Origin: Armatimonadota bacterium | GTDB lineage: Bacteria > Armatimonadota > Armatimonadia > Armatimonadales > Armatimonadaceae | Length of the DNA stretch: 64,000 bases | Direction of reading: 5' to 3' | Assembly (NCBI GenBank): GCA_026392155.1 | Contig: JAPLCP010000079.1 | Span: 137,618 to 201,617, forward strand | Shown here: positions 50,970-59,093 of the stretch, in pieces | Layout of the letters: the number at the start of each line of letters is the position of its first letter | Numbering within the stretch: position 1 is the first letter of the stretch | Program-made: the position numbers and the translations under genes | Notes under the pieces: generated by a model | The model's database searches: none | Seen by the model: the letters and a program-made list of their open reading frames with translations, nothing else | What the model was told of the DNA's origin: nothing

Positions 50970-52102
50970 CGCCAAACACTTACGCTCTCGCCTCTCTTGT
51001 CTTGCTCCTCATTGTGCCCAGCACACAGCAGAAAAACGACGCTATTGTCCCGCCTACGCAGCCCTCAAAGCTAAAGTTTGAGAAAATCACAATCAATGCG
51101 GCGTCTGATTTTGAGGCGGCGGGAGCTGGGGACATTAACGGTGATGGCAAGCTCGACCTTATCTCCGGCGATACCTGGTACGAAGCGCCGAGATGGACGC
51201 CGCATCTGTTTCGTGAAATCGGCGTCTGGGGGCGTGGGCCGGGCTCCAGCGGCTACCGCGCCAGCTTTGCCGAGCTGCCTTTAGATATCAATGGCGATAA
51301 AAAGCTCGATATCGTCTCATCGGACTATGCCAGCGGCGAGCTTTTCTGGCACGAGAACAACGGCAGCACGTCGGGAAGCTGGACGCGTCACTCCATCGCC
51401 AAGCCCGGAAGCGCTGAGACCACGGTCTTTGCGCCGCTGACGGGTAAAAACGCCAAAGACATTCTCCCCAACTGCGGCGGGCAAGTAGTATTTTATGAGC
51501 TGCGGGATAAAAATTGGGTGGAACATAAAGTTGGGACACAGGGCGCGGGGCATGGGATCGGGTTTGGGGATGTCAACGGCGATGGCAAGTGCGACTTGGT
51601 CACCCCAAGCGGCTGGTGGGAGAACCTCGACGCAAAAAACGACAAGTGGGCCTGGCATCCTGAGTTTACCTGCAAGCCCGGCGACCTGGGAATCTCTACC
51701 CCGGTCTACGACTTCGACGGCGATGGCAAGAACGACATTGTCTTTGGTAGCGGACACAGCTACGGCCTCTACTGGCTACGTAACCTTGGCGGTGGAAAGT
51801 GGGAACAGCTTCCCATTGACCTCTCGGCGTCGCAGTTCCACACACTCGTCTTGGTCGGCGATAAAGTCTTCACCGGCAAGCGCTACAAGGCCCACGACCA
51901 CGATCCGGGTGCCGAAGAGCCGCTGGGTCTCTACTACTACCAGTTCGACAAAAAGAAGAACGTCTGGCAGAAGTTCATCATTGACGCGGGGACGCAAGCG
52001 GGAACAGGCCTGCTGATGGTGGTGCAAGACATCACCGGCGATAAGCGCCTCGACATTGTCGCGCCCGGCAAGAGCGGCCTCTATCTCTTTCAGGGGAAGT
52101 GA
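50966..52102 (+). CDS. Exported FG-GAP/VCBS beta-propeller protein
   Basis: The 378-aa product has a signal peptide (YALASLVLLLIVPSTQQ) then at least five VCBS/FG-GAP repeats with calcium-binding DxNxDGxxD loops: AGDINGDGKLDLISGD, LDINGDKKLDIVSSD, GDVNGDGKCDLVTP, YDFDGDGKNDIVFG, QDITGDKRLDIVAPG. It should form a secreted or surface beta-propeller. It is coupled by ATGA to the upstream sulfatase, so a role in substrate binding or surface attachment is likely, though some such proteins are lyases or epimerases. No catalytic residues are evident. Confidence 0.82.
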   Translation: MTPNTYALASLVLLLIVPSTQQKNDAIVPPTQPSKLKFEKITINAASDFEAAGAGDINGDGKLDLISGDTWYEAPRWTPHLFREIGVWGRGPGSSGYRASFAELPLDINGDKKLDIVSSDYASGELFWHENNGSTSGSWTRHSIAKPGSAETTVFAPLTGKNAKDILPNCGGQVVFYELRDKNWVEHKVGTQGAGHGIGFGDVNGDGKCDLVTPSGWWENLDAKNDKWAWHPEFTCKPGDLGISTPVYDFDGDGKNDIVFGSGHSYGLYWLRNLGGGKWEQLPIDLSASQFHTLVLVGDKVFTGKRYKAHDHDPGAEEPLGLYYYQFDKKKNVWQKFIIDAGTQAGTGLLMVVQDITGDKRLDIVAPGKSGLYLFQGK

Positions 52103-52108
52103 TAAAAT
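52103..52108 (+). promoter_or_regulatory. -10 element, predicted leaderless promoter of the Dabb gene
   Basis: TAAAAT (context GTGATAAAATGC) lies right after the VCBS stop codon and ends 7 nt before ATG 52116. Confidence 0.5.
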
Positions 52109-52115
52109 GCTGTCC

Positions 52116-52418
52116 ATGTTCTTTCATGCCGTTTACTTTTACCCCCGCGAGGATGCCCAGCCCGGCGATGCTGAGACGCTTGCAGCGGGTTGCCGGACAC
52201 TCTCCGCCATTCCCGGGCTGACATTTTTTCAGGTGGGACACACCGCGGGCACACCGCGTGATGTCGTGGACAACACCTACGCCGTAGCACTCCTCACCGC
52301 CTTTGCCGATGTCGCGGGCCACGATGTGTACCAGGATCACCCGGTTCATCTGGCGTTTATCGCGGCCAACAAGCATCTCTGGAGCCGTGTCCAAGTCTAC
52401 GACTCGATTGTCGAATAG
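52116..52418 (+). CDS. Dabb (stress-responsive alpha/beta-barrel) domain protein
   Basis: The 100-aa product starts MFFHAVYFYPREDAQPGD, with FFQVGHTAGTPRDVVDNTYAVALLTAF and HDVYQDHPVHLAFIAANKHLWSRVQVYDSIV. It has the ferredoxin-like fold of Dabb proteins, with the typical His pair and the YQDHPVHLAFI motif. Family members are dimeric and include small enzymes and stress proteins. The start is set at 52116; another Met three codons upstream (52107) would lie inside the -10 element. It overlaps the next gene by about 11 bp. Confidence 0.82.
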   Translation: MFFHAVYFYPREDAQPGDAETLAAGCRTLSAIPGLTFFQVGHTAGTPRDVVDNTYAVALLTAFADVAGHDVYQDHPVHLAFIAANKHLWSRVQVYDSIVE

Positions 52419-53061
52419 CACGTTTCCCCGAGTCTTTGCGCTTGCGGACACGCACTTTGGCTTCGGGGTGAACAAGACCATGCACCGCTTTGGGGCGGAG
52501 TGGTGGCATCACCCCGAGAAGATTCTGAAGCGCGCCTGGCAAACTCTAGGCAGCGAGGACATTCTCCTCATCCCTGGCGATCTCTCGTGGGCCACCAAGC
52601 CCAGGCAAGCCCTCCCAGACTTGGAGTTTATCGCGCAGCTTCCGGGCATCAAGATCTGTATCAAGGGCAACCACGACTACTGGTGGGAGTCCGATAAGCA
52701 CCTCAAGTTCCCGGGCTTGCTCGATCCCCCACATCGCCTTGGGGACTTAGGCATCGCGGGGACGCGTGGCTGGGACTTGAGTAAGCCTGAGATTCTTGCC
52801 CGTGAGCGCAAGCGCCTAGAGAAAAGCCTCGCCGCCATCGCCGATGCGCCCGTAAAAATCGCAATGCTCCACTACCCTCCCCAGCCCTTTCTGGATCTCC
52901 TAAGCGCCGCAGGTGTCTCGCACTGTGTCTATGGCCACGTCCACCTGCGCTCCTTCCCCGAAGACGAGGCGCTCGTCTGCCAGGGCGAGGAGCTTGAGGG
53001 CATTAAGTGCTACTGTGTCGCCTGTGACCGCATCAACTTCACACCACTACAGATTGCATGA
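52408..53061 (+). CDS. Calcineurin-like metallophosphoesterase
   Basis: The product is about 217 aa. All five metallophosphoesterase blocks are present: ALADTHFGFG, IPGDLSW, IKGNHDYWW, MLHYPPQP and CVYGHVHL. They supply Asp, Asn and His ligands for two metals. It hydrolyses a phosphoester, but the substrate is not predicted. The start is uncertain: no ATG is well placed, and TTG 52408 (11-bp overlap with the Dabb gene) or GTG 52387 are candidates. It is the last gene of the plus-strand island. Confidence 0.85.
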   Translation: MSNSTFPRVFALADTHFGFGVNKTMHRFGAEWWHHPEKILKRAWQTLGSEDILLIPGDLSWATKPRQALPDLEFIAQLPGIKICIKGNHDYWWESDKHLKFPGLLDPPHRLGDLGIAGTRGWDLSKPEILARERKRLEKSLAAIADAPVKIAMLHYPPQPFLDLLSAAGVSHCVYGHVHLRSFPEDEALVCQGEELEGIKCYCVACDRINFTPLQIA

Positions 53062-53125
53062 CCCCACCAGAACCCGGCCCCCTTCCCTACCTTGAGGGTG
53101 GGTGGGTTCCTGGGTGGGTCGGGCT
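53062..53125. repeat. GC-rich convergent spacer
   Basis: The 64 bp between the metallophosphoesterase and the HAD/ECH paralogue is a run of CCC/GGG blocks (AACCCGGCCCCCTTCCC, GGGTGGGTGGGTT, TGGGTGGGTCGGG) resembling a decayed member of the palindromic repeats. It may act as a terminator for both genes. Confidence 0.45.
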
Positions 53126-55144
53126 CTAGTTTCGCAGGGGCTGGCCAGTTTCGATCAGGTGCCGGATGCGCTCGTGGGTGAGCGGCTCGTGGCAGAGCTC
53201 CAAACACGCGATCCGCTCACGCTCTCGAAGTGACGTTGGGTCAGTGGGGCCACCACAGAGTACCTGAATCACGGCCCCAGAGAGACGCAGCTCGTGCGGT
53301 GTGATACGTCCTTGCGCGTGCATCTCCGCCATCGCGGCACGGAGAGGCGCAGGATCGGTGGGCGGTGGCGGCAGTGGCGCGACGGGGAGCGGAGAGTCTG
53401 TCAGCTCCAGGGCACGCTGCCTTGCTTCATAGAACAGGCGATCCGCATTGCGAGCGATCGTGTCCTGGGGCCGCAGAAATCCCCGGCGCTGTGCCTCGTA
53501 CGCCGACGTACTGACCTGTCCCCCCATCACAAGCTGAAGCACACTGCGGGCATCTCCTACCCGTGCGTACAGCTCGGAGATTCCCCCGAAACTCGGCAGC
53601 AAGCCCGCACTCACTTGAGTCAGCCCCAGGTAGGTCTCTGGCGAGAGGTGCAGTGTGGGAAGATGTAGTGCCAGCTCCGCCCCTCCCCCCCGCGTAAAGC
53701 CCTGAATTGCCCCCACCAGAGGAATCGTGGCATGGGCAAGCCGCAGGTACACCGCCTGCGCCACCGTGATATCGTCCTCAATCTGTGCGAAATCCCCTTG
53801 AGAGATCGCCTCCCACCAGCGCACCAGGGAGAAACCTGCCGTAAAATCTCGACTCTCTCCGGTCACGACAAGGGCAAGGAACTCACTCTCCGCTCGCTCC
53901 AGAGCCTTCAGAAGGAACTCCAGCGTGGGTATCGTCAGGCGATTGTCCGGGGGGTGCAGGCAAAAGCAGGCGACTCCATCTCCCAGATCTCGAAAGGCTC
54001 CTAGCGGGCCTTGCTCGATAATCGGCCAGTGGCTCTGGGTCAGGTACTGGGGCGAAGGGGAAGGAGCCGCGTAGAGCCGCCCCCGCCGCTCTGCCTCCAG
54101 TACAAAGGGTCCCTTACTCCAGCCGAACCCCCACTCCATCGCCTGATCCACCGCAAGCTCCGTCGTGGCAATCTGTGGACGGATCGCATCGAGATACGCA
54201 AAGAGGCTCTCTTGCACACAGACCAGAAAGGGGTCATTTGGGTCTATGGTGACAGTCTGTGGGGGGCGGTACTCACCTGTTTGCAGATCCAGAACCAGGT
54301 TTCCCTCCTGTGGCCAGAACCCGCGCCAGTGCTTCTCGGTAAGGAGTGTCTCCAGCACCGAGGGAAGGTACATCCGGTTGTGTAGCGGATCGTCGGGGAT
54401 AGCGCTCGAGAGGGCACGAGCCTGCTGCACCAGAGTCTCCAGACCGAGGCGATCGGCCATCTGAAAGATACCATAGGGCCGCCCTATCAGCGGGCCGGTC
54501 AGAGCATCCACTTTTTCAATGTCCAGCTCACTCTCCAGCGCTAGATGAAGGACATCGAAGAAGTGTGCGGTAAAGACCCGCATCGCCACAAATCCGGGGC
54601 TGTCGTGAACCATCACCACACGATGCCCCAGTGTCTCTTCCGCGAAAACACAAAAACGCTCTAGCAGATTGGGATCGGTGGTCTCTGTGGCGGCCACCTC
54701 CACGAGCTTGTGGTAACGAGGCGGAGCGGAAAAGTGCGTCGCAAAAAGCCGCTGGTGCAGCATGTCGCTACTCCCTACCAACAGACTACGTAGCGTAAAA
54801 AACCGGGTCGTCGTGCTGAGCATGGTCTCCGGCCCAAGAAATAGCTCCAGCCGATGCAGGAGCCGACGCTTAAGCTCAAAATTATCCGCAATGGCCTCGA
54901 CTACCCAGTCTGCCTCCCGGCAGACCGTCAAGTCACTGAGCCCCCCTAGCTTAATCTGGCTGAGATACTCCGGCAGAAAGAGGAGCGGCGGACGTAGCAC
55001 CCGAAGCTGTGCCACCGCTTTTCCCGCTAGATCCGGCGAGGAGTCCAGTAGATGAACCTGCCACCCCGCATTCAGAAGCTGAGCCGCAATCCCAATACCC
55101 AGTGCACTTGCGCCAATGACAACTCCGACACCCTTTTCGCTCAT
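53126..55144 (-). CDS. Degenerate 3-hydroxyacyl-CoA dehydrogenase/enoyl-CoA hydratase paralogue
   Basis: The 672-aa product has the same domain order as its neighbour: N-terminal NAD-binding dehydrogenase, central helical domain, C-terminal crotonase. The first 150 residues align to the neighbour without gaps. Key sites have drifted: the dinucleotide motif is GASALG (Gly13 to Ser) instead of GAGTMG, the SNTSGLS loop is TTTRFF, and in the crotonase part the second catalytic Glu is Gln510 (GLTQ against GLPE) while Glu490 remains. His137 and Glu149 are kept. It may be inactive, a one-reaction enzyme or a regulatory partner. A 63-bp gap separates it from the paralogue. Confidence 0.85.
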   Translation of the reverse strand: MSEKGVGVVIGASALGIGIAAQLLNAGWQVHLLDSSPDLAGKAVAQLRVLRPPLLFLPEYLSQIKLGGLSDLTVCREADWVVEAIADNFELKRRLLHRLELFLGPETMLSTTTRFFTLRSLLVGSSDMLHQRLFATHFSAPPRYHKLVEVAATETTDPNLLERFCVFAEETLGHRVVMVHDSPGFVAMRVFTAHFFDVLHLALESELDIEKVDALTGPLIGRPYGIFQMADRLGLETLVQQARALSSAIPDDPLHNRMYLPSVLETLLTEKHWRGFWPQEGNLVLDLQTGEYRPPQTVTIDPNDPFLVCVQESLFAYLDAIRPQIATTELAVDQAMEWGFGWSKGPFVLEAERRGRLYAAPSPSPQYLTQSHWPIIEQGPLGAFRDLGDGVACFCLHPPDNRLTIPTLEFLLKALERAESEFLALVVTGESRDFTAGFSLVRWWEAISQGDFAQIEDDITVAQAVYLRLAHATIPLVGAIQGFTRGGGAELALHLPTLHLSPETYLGLTQVSAGLLPSFGGISELYARVGDARSVLQLVMGGQVSTSAYEAQRRGFLRPQDTIARNADRLFYEARQRALELTDSPLPVAPLPPPPTDPAPLRAAMAEMHAQGRITPHELRLSGAVIQVLCGGPTDPTSLRERERIACLELCHEPLTHERIRHLIETGQPLRN

Positions 55145-55207
55145 GATAACCCCCGTCTTTGAGAATCATCTGCAGTATACTAATAATTTGGTCAAAGTGG
55201 GGAGGAA

Positions 55208-57142
55208 TCAGTTTCGGAGTGGTTTTCCGGTCTCCAGCAGGTGCCGCATCCGCGCCATCGAGAGCGGCTCCTGGGCAAGCTGCTGAAACGCCGCACGCTC
55301 ACGAGCGAGAAGCGCAGTCTCCGTCGTTTTCTCTTCCGTCAGCACCCACGCTAAGGCCTGTGCAATTCGCCGATCGTGTCCCATCAGAGTAACAGGCAGG
55401 ACTACCTTGCCAGGTTCCCGATCCGGGCCAGACCAGGGTTGCGTTGCCTCTGGTGCCACCCGAAGAGCCTCTGTTAGTAGCTGGTCCGCATTGGCGACGA
55501 TGCCATCTGTGGGACGAAACCAGCCGCGCTTTCTTGCCTCGTGAGCACTGGTGGAGTTCTGATTGAAGAAAATCGCCTCAAAGGCGGCCTGGGCGGAGCC
55601 AAAGCGGTAGAGTGCCTCTTTGACACCGCCCCCACAGGGGATCACGCCCACCGCGCACTCGGGCAGGCCTAGCACGGTCTCGGGCGAGGCGACGATGCGC
55701 CCGCAGTGTAGCGCCAGCTCGCACCCGGCTCCCAGTGTGTAGCCATGGATCGCGGCAACAGTGGGGATCTTGGCGTACTTGACCCGTAGAAACGTCTCCT
55801 GGCACTGCTTCATGTCAGCCTCGATCCCCACAAGATCACCCTGCTCCATCGCCGTGACCAGCCGGGCGAGGTTGTAGCCCGCAGAGAAGCACGGCCCCTG
55901 TCCGGTGAAGACCAACGGAAGCCCCTGTCGCTCGGCCTCGTCCACGGCGGCGATAACCGCGTCGCACTGGGCCGGGTCAAAGACATTGAGCTTGCCGCGT
56001 AGCTCCAAGATCAGTGTGCCTTGCTCTTGCCGCAGAGCAGGATAGGCTGGCTTTTGAGGTGCGTTTCCTGCCAGAGCAAACGGCCCCTTCTCCCAGCCGA
56101 AACCCCAGCACATCGCATTGTCAATCGCCTCGTGGCTCTCGGCGATCTCGCCTGCGATAGCGGCGGCATAGTCACAGAAGCGCGGCACGACTGTCTCGAC
56201 CAGCGCATTGCCTGCCTCAGTGATGGTTTCCTCTCTAGGGCGATAGGTGAGCGTTGCCCAGTCGAGGGCGAGAATCTCCTTGCCCACGCGCTTGTAAAAC
56301 CCTGCACCCGATTTCTGGCCTGTCCGTCCCTCAGAGATTAAGAGATTGAGCTTCTCTGGCAGGCGCAGGCGCTCACGCAGTGGGTCATCCGGGAGGGCAT
56401 CGTATTGATTCTTCGCGATACTGGCGATGATGTCCAGGCCCACTAAGTCCGCCATGCGAAATGTCGCGCTACGGGGCCGGCCTAGCGCGGGGCCGGTGAG
56501 TGCATCCACCACTTCGACGGGAACATTTTGCTCAATGGCCGTGTGGATCGTGTCTAGCAAGTGCGTGATCCAGAGCCGCGTCGAGATAAAGCCCGGCGTG
56601 TCCTTGGCAACGACTACACGATGATTGGTCCGCGCTTCCATACCGGCAATAAACGCCTGGAGAAGCGCGCTATTGGTGACGGGTGTCGGCACGACCTCAA
56701 CGAGCTTCAAGTAGCGTGGCGGGTTAAAGAAGTGCGTCCCAAAGAACCGCCGCCGAAACGCCATCCCGCAGTGCTTGGACATCGCCGTGAGCGAGAGCCC
56801 GCTCGTGTTGCTTGTGACAAGCGTTTCGGGCCCTACCACGCTCTCCAGGCGAGTAAGAAGCGCTTGCTTGAGCGCTAAGTTCTCCGCAATCGCCTCGATG
56901 ACCCAGTCGGCACTGCCGCAGACACTCAGCTCCTCCGATGAGCCCGCCACGATGCGCTCAGCGTACTCAGGGAGATAGAGAAGCGGCGGGCTACTCTTCA
57001 CCACCCGCATTTTCCCGGACGCCGCTAGCTCTACCGACTGGTCAAGCAAGTGTACCGTCCAGCCCGCGTTGGCCAGATCGGCGGCGATTCCCCCGCCCAT
57101 TGTCCCTGCACCGATCACCACGGCAACGCCTTTCTCTTTCAT
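55208..57142 (-). CDS. Bifunctional 3-hydroxyacyl-CoA dehydrogenase/enoyl-CoA hydratase (FadN-like order)
   Basis: The product is 644 aa. The N-terminal Rossmann motif GAGTMGGGIA (11-20), SNTSGLSL (111-118), GTHFFNPPRYLKLVEV (His137, Glu149) and KDTPGFISTRL mark the dehydrogenase. The C-terminal crotonase domain has AGYNLARL, HGYTLGAGCELALHCGR (Glu475) and LGLPECAVGVIPCGGG (Glu494), both catalytic glutamates. The dehydrogenase-first order resembles Bacillus FadN and is opposite to E. coli FadB. It carries out hydration and oxidation of enoyl-CoA in fatty or branched-chain acid breakdown. It overlaps the citrate synthase-like gene by 4 bp. Confidence 0.92.
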   Translation of the reverse strand: MKEKGVAVVIGAGTMGGGIAADLANAGWTVHLLDQSVELAASGKMRVVKSSPPLLYLPEYAERIVAGSSEELSVCGSADWVIEAIAENLALKQALLTRLESVVGPETLVTSNTSGLSLTAMSKHCGMAFRRRFFGTHFFNPPRYLKLVEVVPTPVTNSALLQAFIAGMEARTNHRVVVAKDTPGFISTRLWITHLLDTIHTAIEQNVPVEVVDALTGPALGRPRSATFRMADLVGLDIIASIAKNQYDALPDDPLRERLRLPEKLNLLISEGRTGQKSGAGFYKRVGKEILALDWATLTYRPREETITEAGNALVETVVPRFCDYAAAIAGEIAESHEAIDNAMCWGFGWEKGPFALAGNAPQKPAYPALRQEQGTLILELRGKLNVFDPAQCDAVIAAVDEAERQGLPLVFTGQGPCFSAGYNLARLVTAMEQGDLVGIEADMKQCQETFLRVKYAKIPTVAAIHGYTLGAGCELALHCGRIVASPETVLGLPECAVGVIPCGGGVKEALYRFGSAQAAFEAIFFNQNSTSAHEARKRGWFRPTDGIVANADQLLTEALRVAPEATQPWSGPDREPGKVVLPVTLMGHDRRIAQALAWVLTEEKTTETALLARERAAFQQLAQEPLSMARMRHLLETGKPLRN

Positions 57143-58242
57143 CGTGGCGCCAAGCTCCGTTTTTCAAGGCCATTGTAGAGATGCCCCGGTCGGATGATGC
57201 GGTTGTTTTCAAGCTGTTCGATAATATGGGCACTCCAGCCGGTGGTGCGGCTCAGCACAAAGATCGGGGTGTAGACGGGGATCGGTAGCTCCATCAGGTA
57301 GTAAACACTCGCCACGGGAAAGTCCAAGTTGGGGTGGAGCTTCTTGGCCGCCAGCATCTCTGCCTCGACCAGCTCGGAGATCTCCCACCAGAGCGTATTG
57401 CCCGTGCGCTCAGCGAGCTCTTTGGCGTAGCCTTTGACGATCTTGGCGCGCTCGTCGCCGTGCTTGTACTCCCGGTGGCCAAAGCCCATGATCTTTTTCT
57501 TTTGCACCAAGGCATCCCGAACCCACTGTTGTGCACTCTCCGGACTCCCGATCTCCTGTAGCATCTCCATCGCCGCCTCGTTGGCTCCGCCATGAAGAGG
57601 GCCCTTGAGGGTTCCGATGGCGCTAACCACGCCACTGTAAAGATCAGAGAGCGTCGAGACGGTGACCCGCGCAGCAAAGGTGCTGGCATTGAAGCCGTGC
57701 TCGGCGTAGAGAATCTGGGTCACGTTAAAAACGTGGGCAAGGTAGTCCGTGCGTGGTGTCCCGGTGAGCAGGTGGAAGAAGCTGGCGTTGTGATCGAGGC
57801 TTGAATCGGGGGCAATCGGCTCCTGCCCCTGGCTGATTCGCCACGACGCACAGACGAGAGTAGGCAGCTTTGCATAGAGACGCTCCGCCTTTCGGAGATT
57901 ACTCTCGTCTTCAGGCAAAAACATCGCCAGCAGCGCGACAGCGGCTTTGAGCCGATCCATCGGGTGCGCGTTGTTTGGCATCGTACGAAAGAGTTCATAG
58001 AGGGCAGGGGGAACCTCACGATCCGTGCGGATGCGCTGGTTAAATGCCTCTAGAGCGGCTCTCTCGGGAAGCTCGCCGTAGAGAAGCAGATACGCCACCT
58101 CATCCATTGAGCAGTGCTTCACTAGGTCGTGGATGTCGTAGCCACGGTAGAGAAGCTCATTTTTCTCCGCGTCCACCATTGAGACAGCGGAGATTCCGGC
58201 GATTACCCCTTCAAGTCCGGGTTTATAGCTGCTTGTGTCCAA
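57139..58242 (-). CDS. prpC: Citrate synthase / 2-methylcitrate synthase
   Basis: The 367-aa product starts YKPGLEGVIAGISAVSMVD and has LLYRGYDIHDL, SLDHNASFF, GPLHGGANEAAMEML (catalytic His) and MGFGHREYKHGDERAKI (second His), then the Asp region near DFPVASVYYLMELPIPVYTPIF. It condenses oxaloacetate with acetyl-CoA or propionyl-CoA. Placement beside methylisocitrate lyase, with a 40-bp overlap, favours the 2-methylcitrate role; a general citrate synthase function is not excluded by sequence. Confidence 0.88.
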   Translation of the reverse strand: MDTSSYKPGLEGVIAGISAVSMVDAEKNELLYRGYDIHDLVKHCSMDEVAYLLLYGELPERAALEAFNQRIRTDREVPPALYELFRTMPNNAHPMDRLKAAVALLAMFLPEDESNLRKAERLYAKLPTLVCASWRISQGQEPIAPDSSLDHNASFFHLLTGTPRTDYLAHVFNVTQILYAEHGFNASTFAARVTVSTLSDLYSGVVSAIGTLKGPLHGGANEAAMEMLQEIGSPESAQQWVRDALVQKKKIMGFGHREYKHGDERAKIVKGYAKELAERTGNTLWWEISELVEAEMLAAKKLHPNLDFPVASVYYLMELPIPVYTPIFVLSRTTGWSAHIIEQLENNRIIRPGHLYNGLEKRSLAPR

Positions 58243-59093
58243 GAATTCACCTCTTTGTCAAACTCTGTGTATTTTTCGTAGCCGATAAGCTCATAGAGCT
58301 CGGTGCGGGTCTGCATGTGCCCCAGTAGGCTTTGCTGCGTCCCCGTTTGCTGTAGCGTTGTGTAGACCTCACGGGCAGTAAAGAGCATTGCACGAAATGC
58401 CGTCATCGGAAAGATCACGAGCCGATAGCCAAGCCGTGCAAACTCTTCTGCAGAGATCATCGGGGTCTTGCCAAACTCTGTCATATTAGCCAGTAAGTAG
58501 GTTCTGGGGAGGGCGCGGGCAAGGGCTTCAAACTCTTCGGGACTCTGCAAGCCCTCGGGGAAGATCGCGTCCGCCCCCGAGTCCACGTAGCGCTTGGCAC
58601 GCGCAATCGTATCGTCTAGGCCCGTCACGCCCCGCGCATCGGTGCGGGCAATGAGAAAGAACTCTGGGTTTGACCGTGCTCTCACGGCGGCGCGAATTTT
58701 TGCGGCCATTGCCTCGGGCGCGATCAGGCTCTTGCCCTCTAAGTGCCCACAGCGCTTGGGGGAGAGCTGGTCCTCCAGATGGAGCCCCGCCAGCCCCGCA
58801 TGCTCGTACTCCTCGACCGTGCGAGCCACATTGAGCACATCGCCAAAGCCCGTGTCAGCATCGGCGATGACGGGTGTTCCAGGGACAGCGCGACAGATAT
58901 AGCGTGCCTGCTGGGCAAACTCAGTGAGCGTGAGCAGCGCAATATCAGGGTAGCCCGTCAGCGCGTTGGTGAGGCCTGCGCCCGAGAGATAGAGCGCGGG
59001 GTGTCCACACGCGACGGCTTGCTGTGCCGTGATGGCGTTAAAAATGCCCGGCAGGACGACCTGGCTTTCGGTAAGGAGTGTCCGCAGGCTCAT
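58203..59093 (-). CDS. prpB: 2-methylisocitrate lyase
   Basis: The 296-aa product is of the isocitrate lyase/PEP mutase superfamily. It has PGIFNAITAQQA, ALYLSGAGLTNALTGYPD, VIADADTGFGD (metal-binding Asp), GLHLEDQLSPKRCGHLEGK (KRCGH, catalytic Cys) and GVTGLDDTIARAKRYVDSGADAIFPEG. It splits 2-methylisocitrate into pyruvate and succinate, the last step of propionyl-CoA oxidation by the methylcitrate cycle. The start at ATG 59093 makes a 4-bp overlap with the acyl-CoA dehydrogenase gene; a longer frame would read 39 codons back into it. No prpD or acnD is in the window. Confidence 0.9.
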   Translation of the reverse strand: MSLRTLLTESQVVLPGIFNAITAQQAVACGHPALYLSGAGLTNALTGYPDIALLTLTEFAQQARYICRAVPGTPVIADADTGFGDVLNVARTVEEYEHAGLAGLHLEDQLSPKRCGHLEGKSLIAPEAMAAKIRAAVRARSNPEFFLIARTDARGVTGLDDTIARAKRYVDSGADAIFPEGLQSPEEFEALARALPRTYLLANMTEFGKTPMISAEEFARLGYRLVIFPMTAFRAMLFTAREVYTTLQQTGTQQSLLGHMQTRTELYELIGYEKYTEFDKEVNSWTQAAINPDLKG

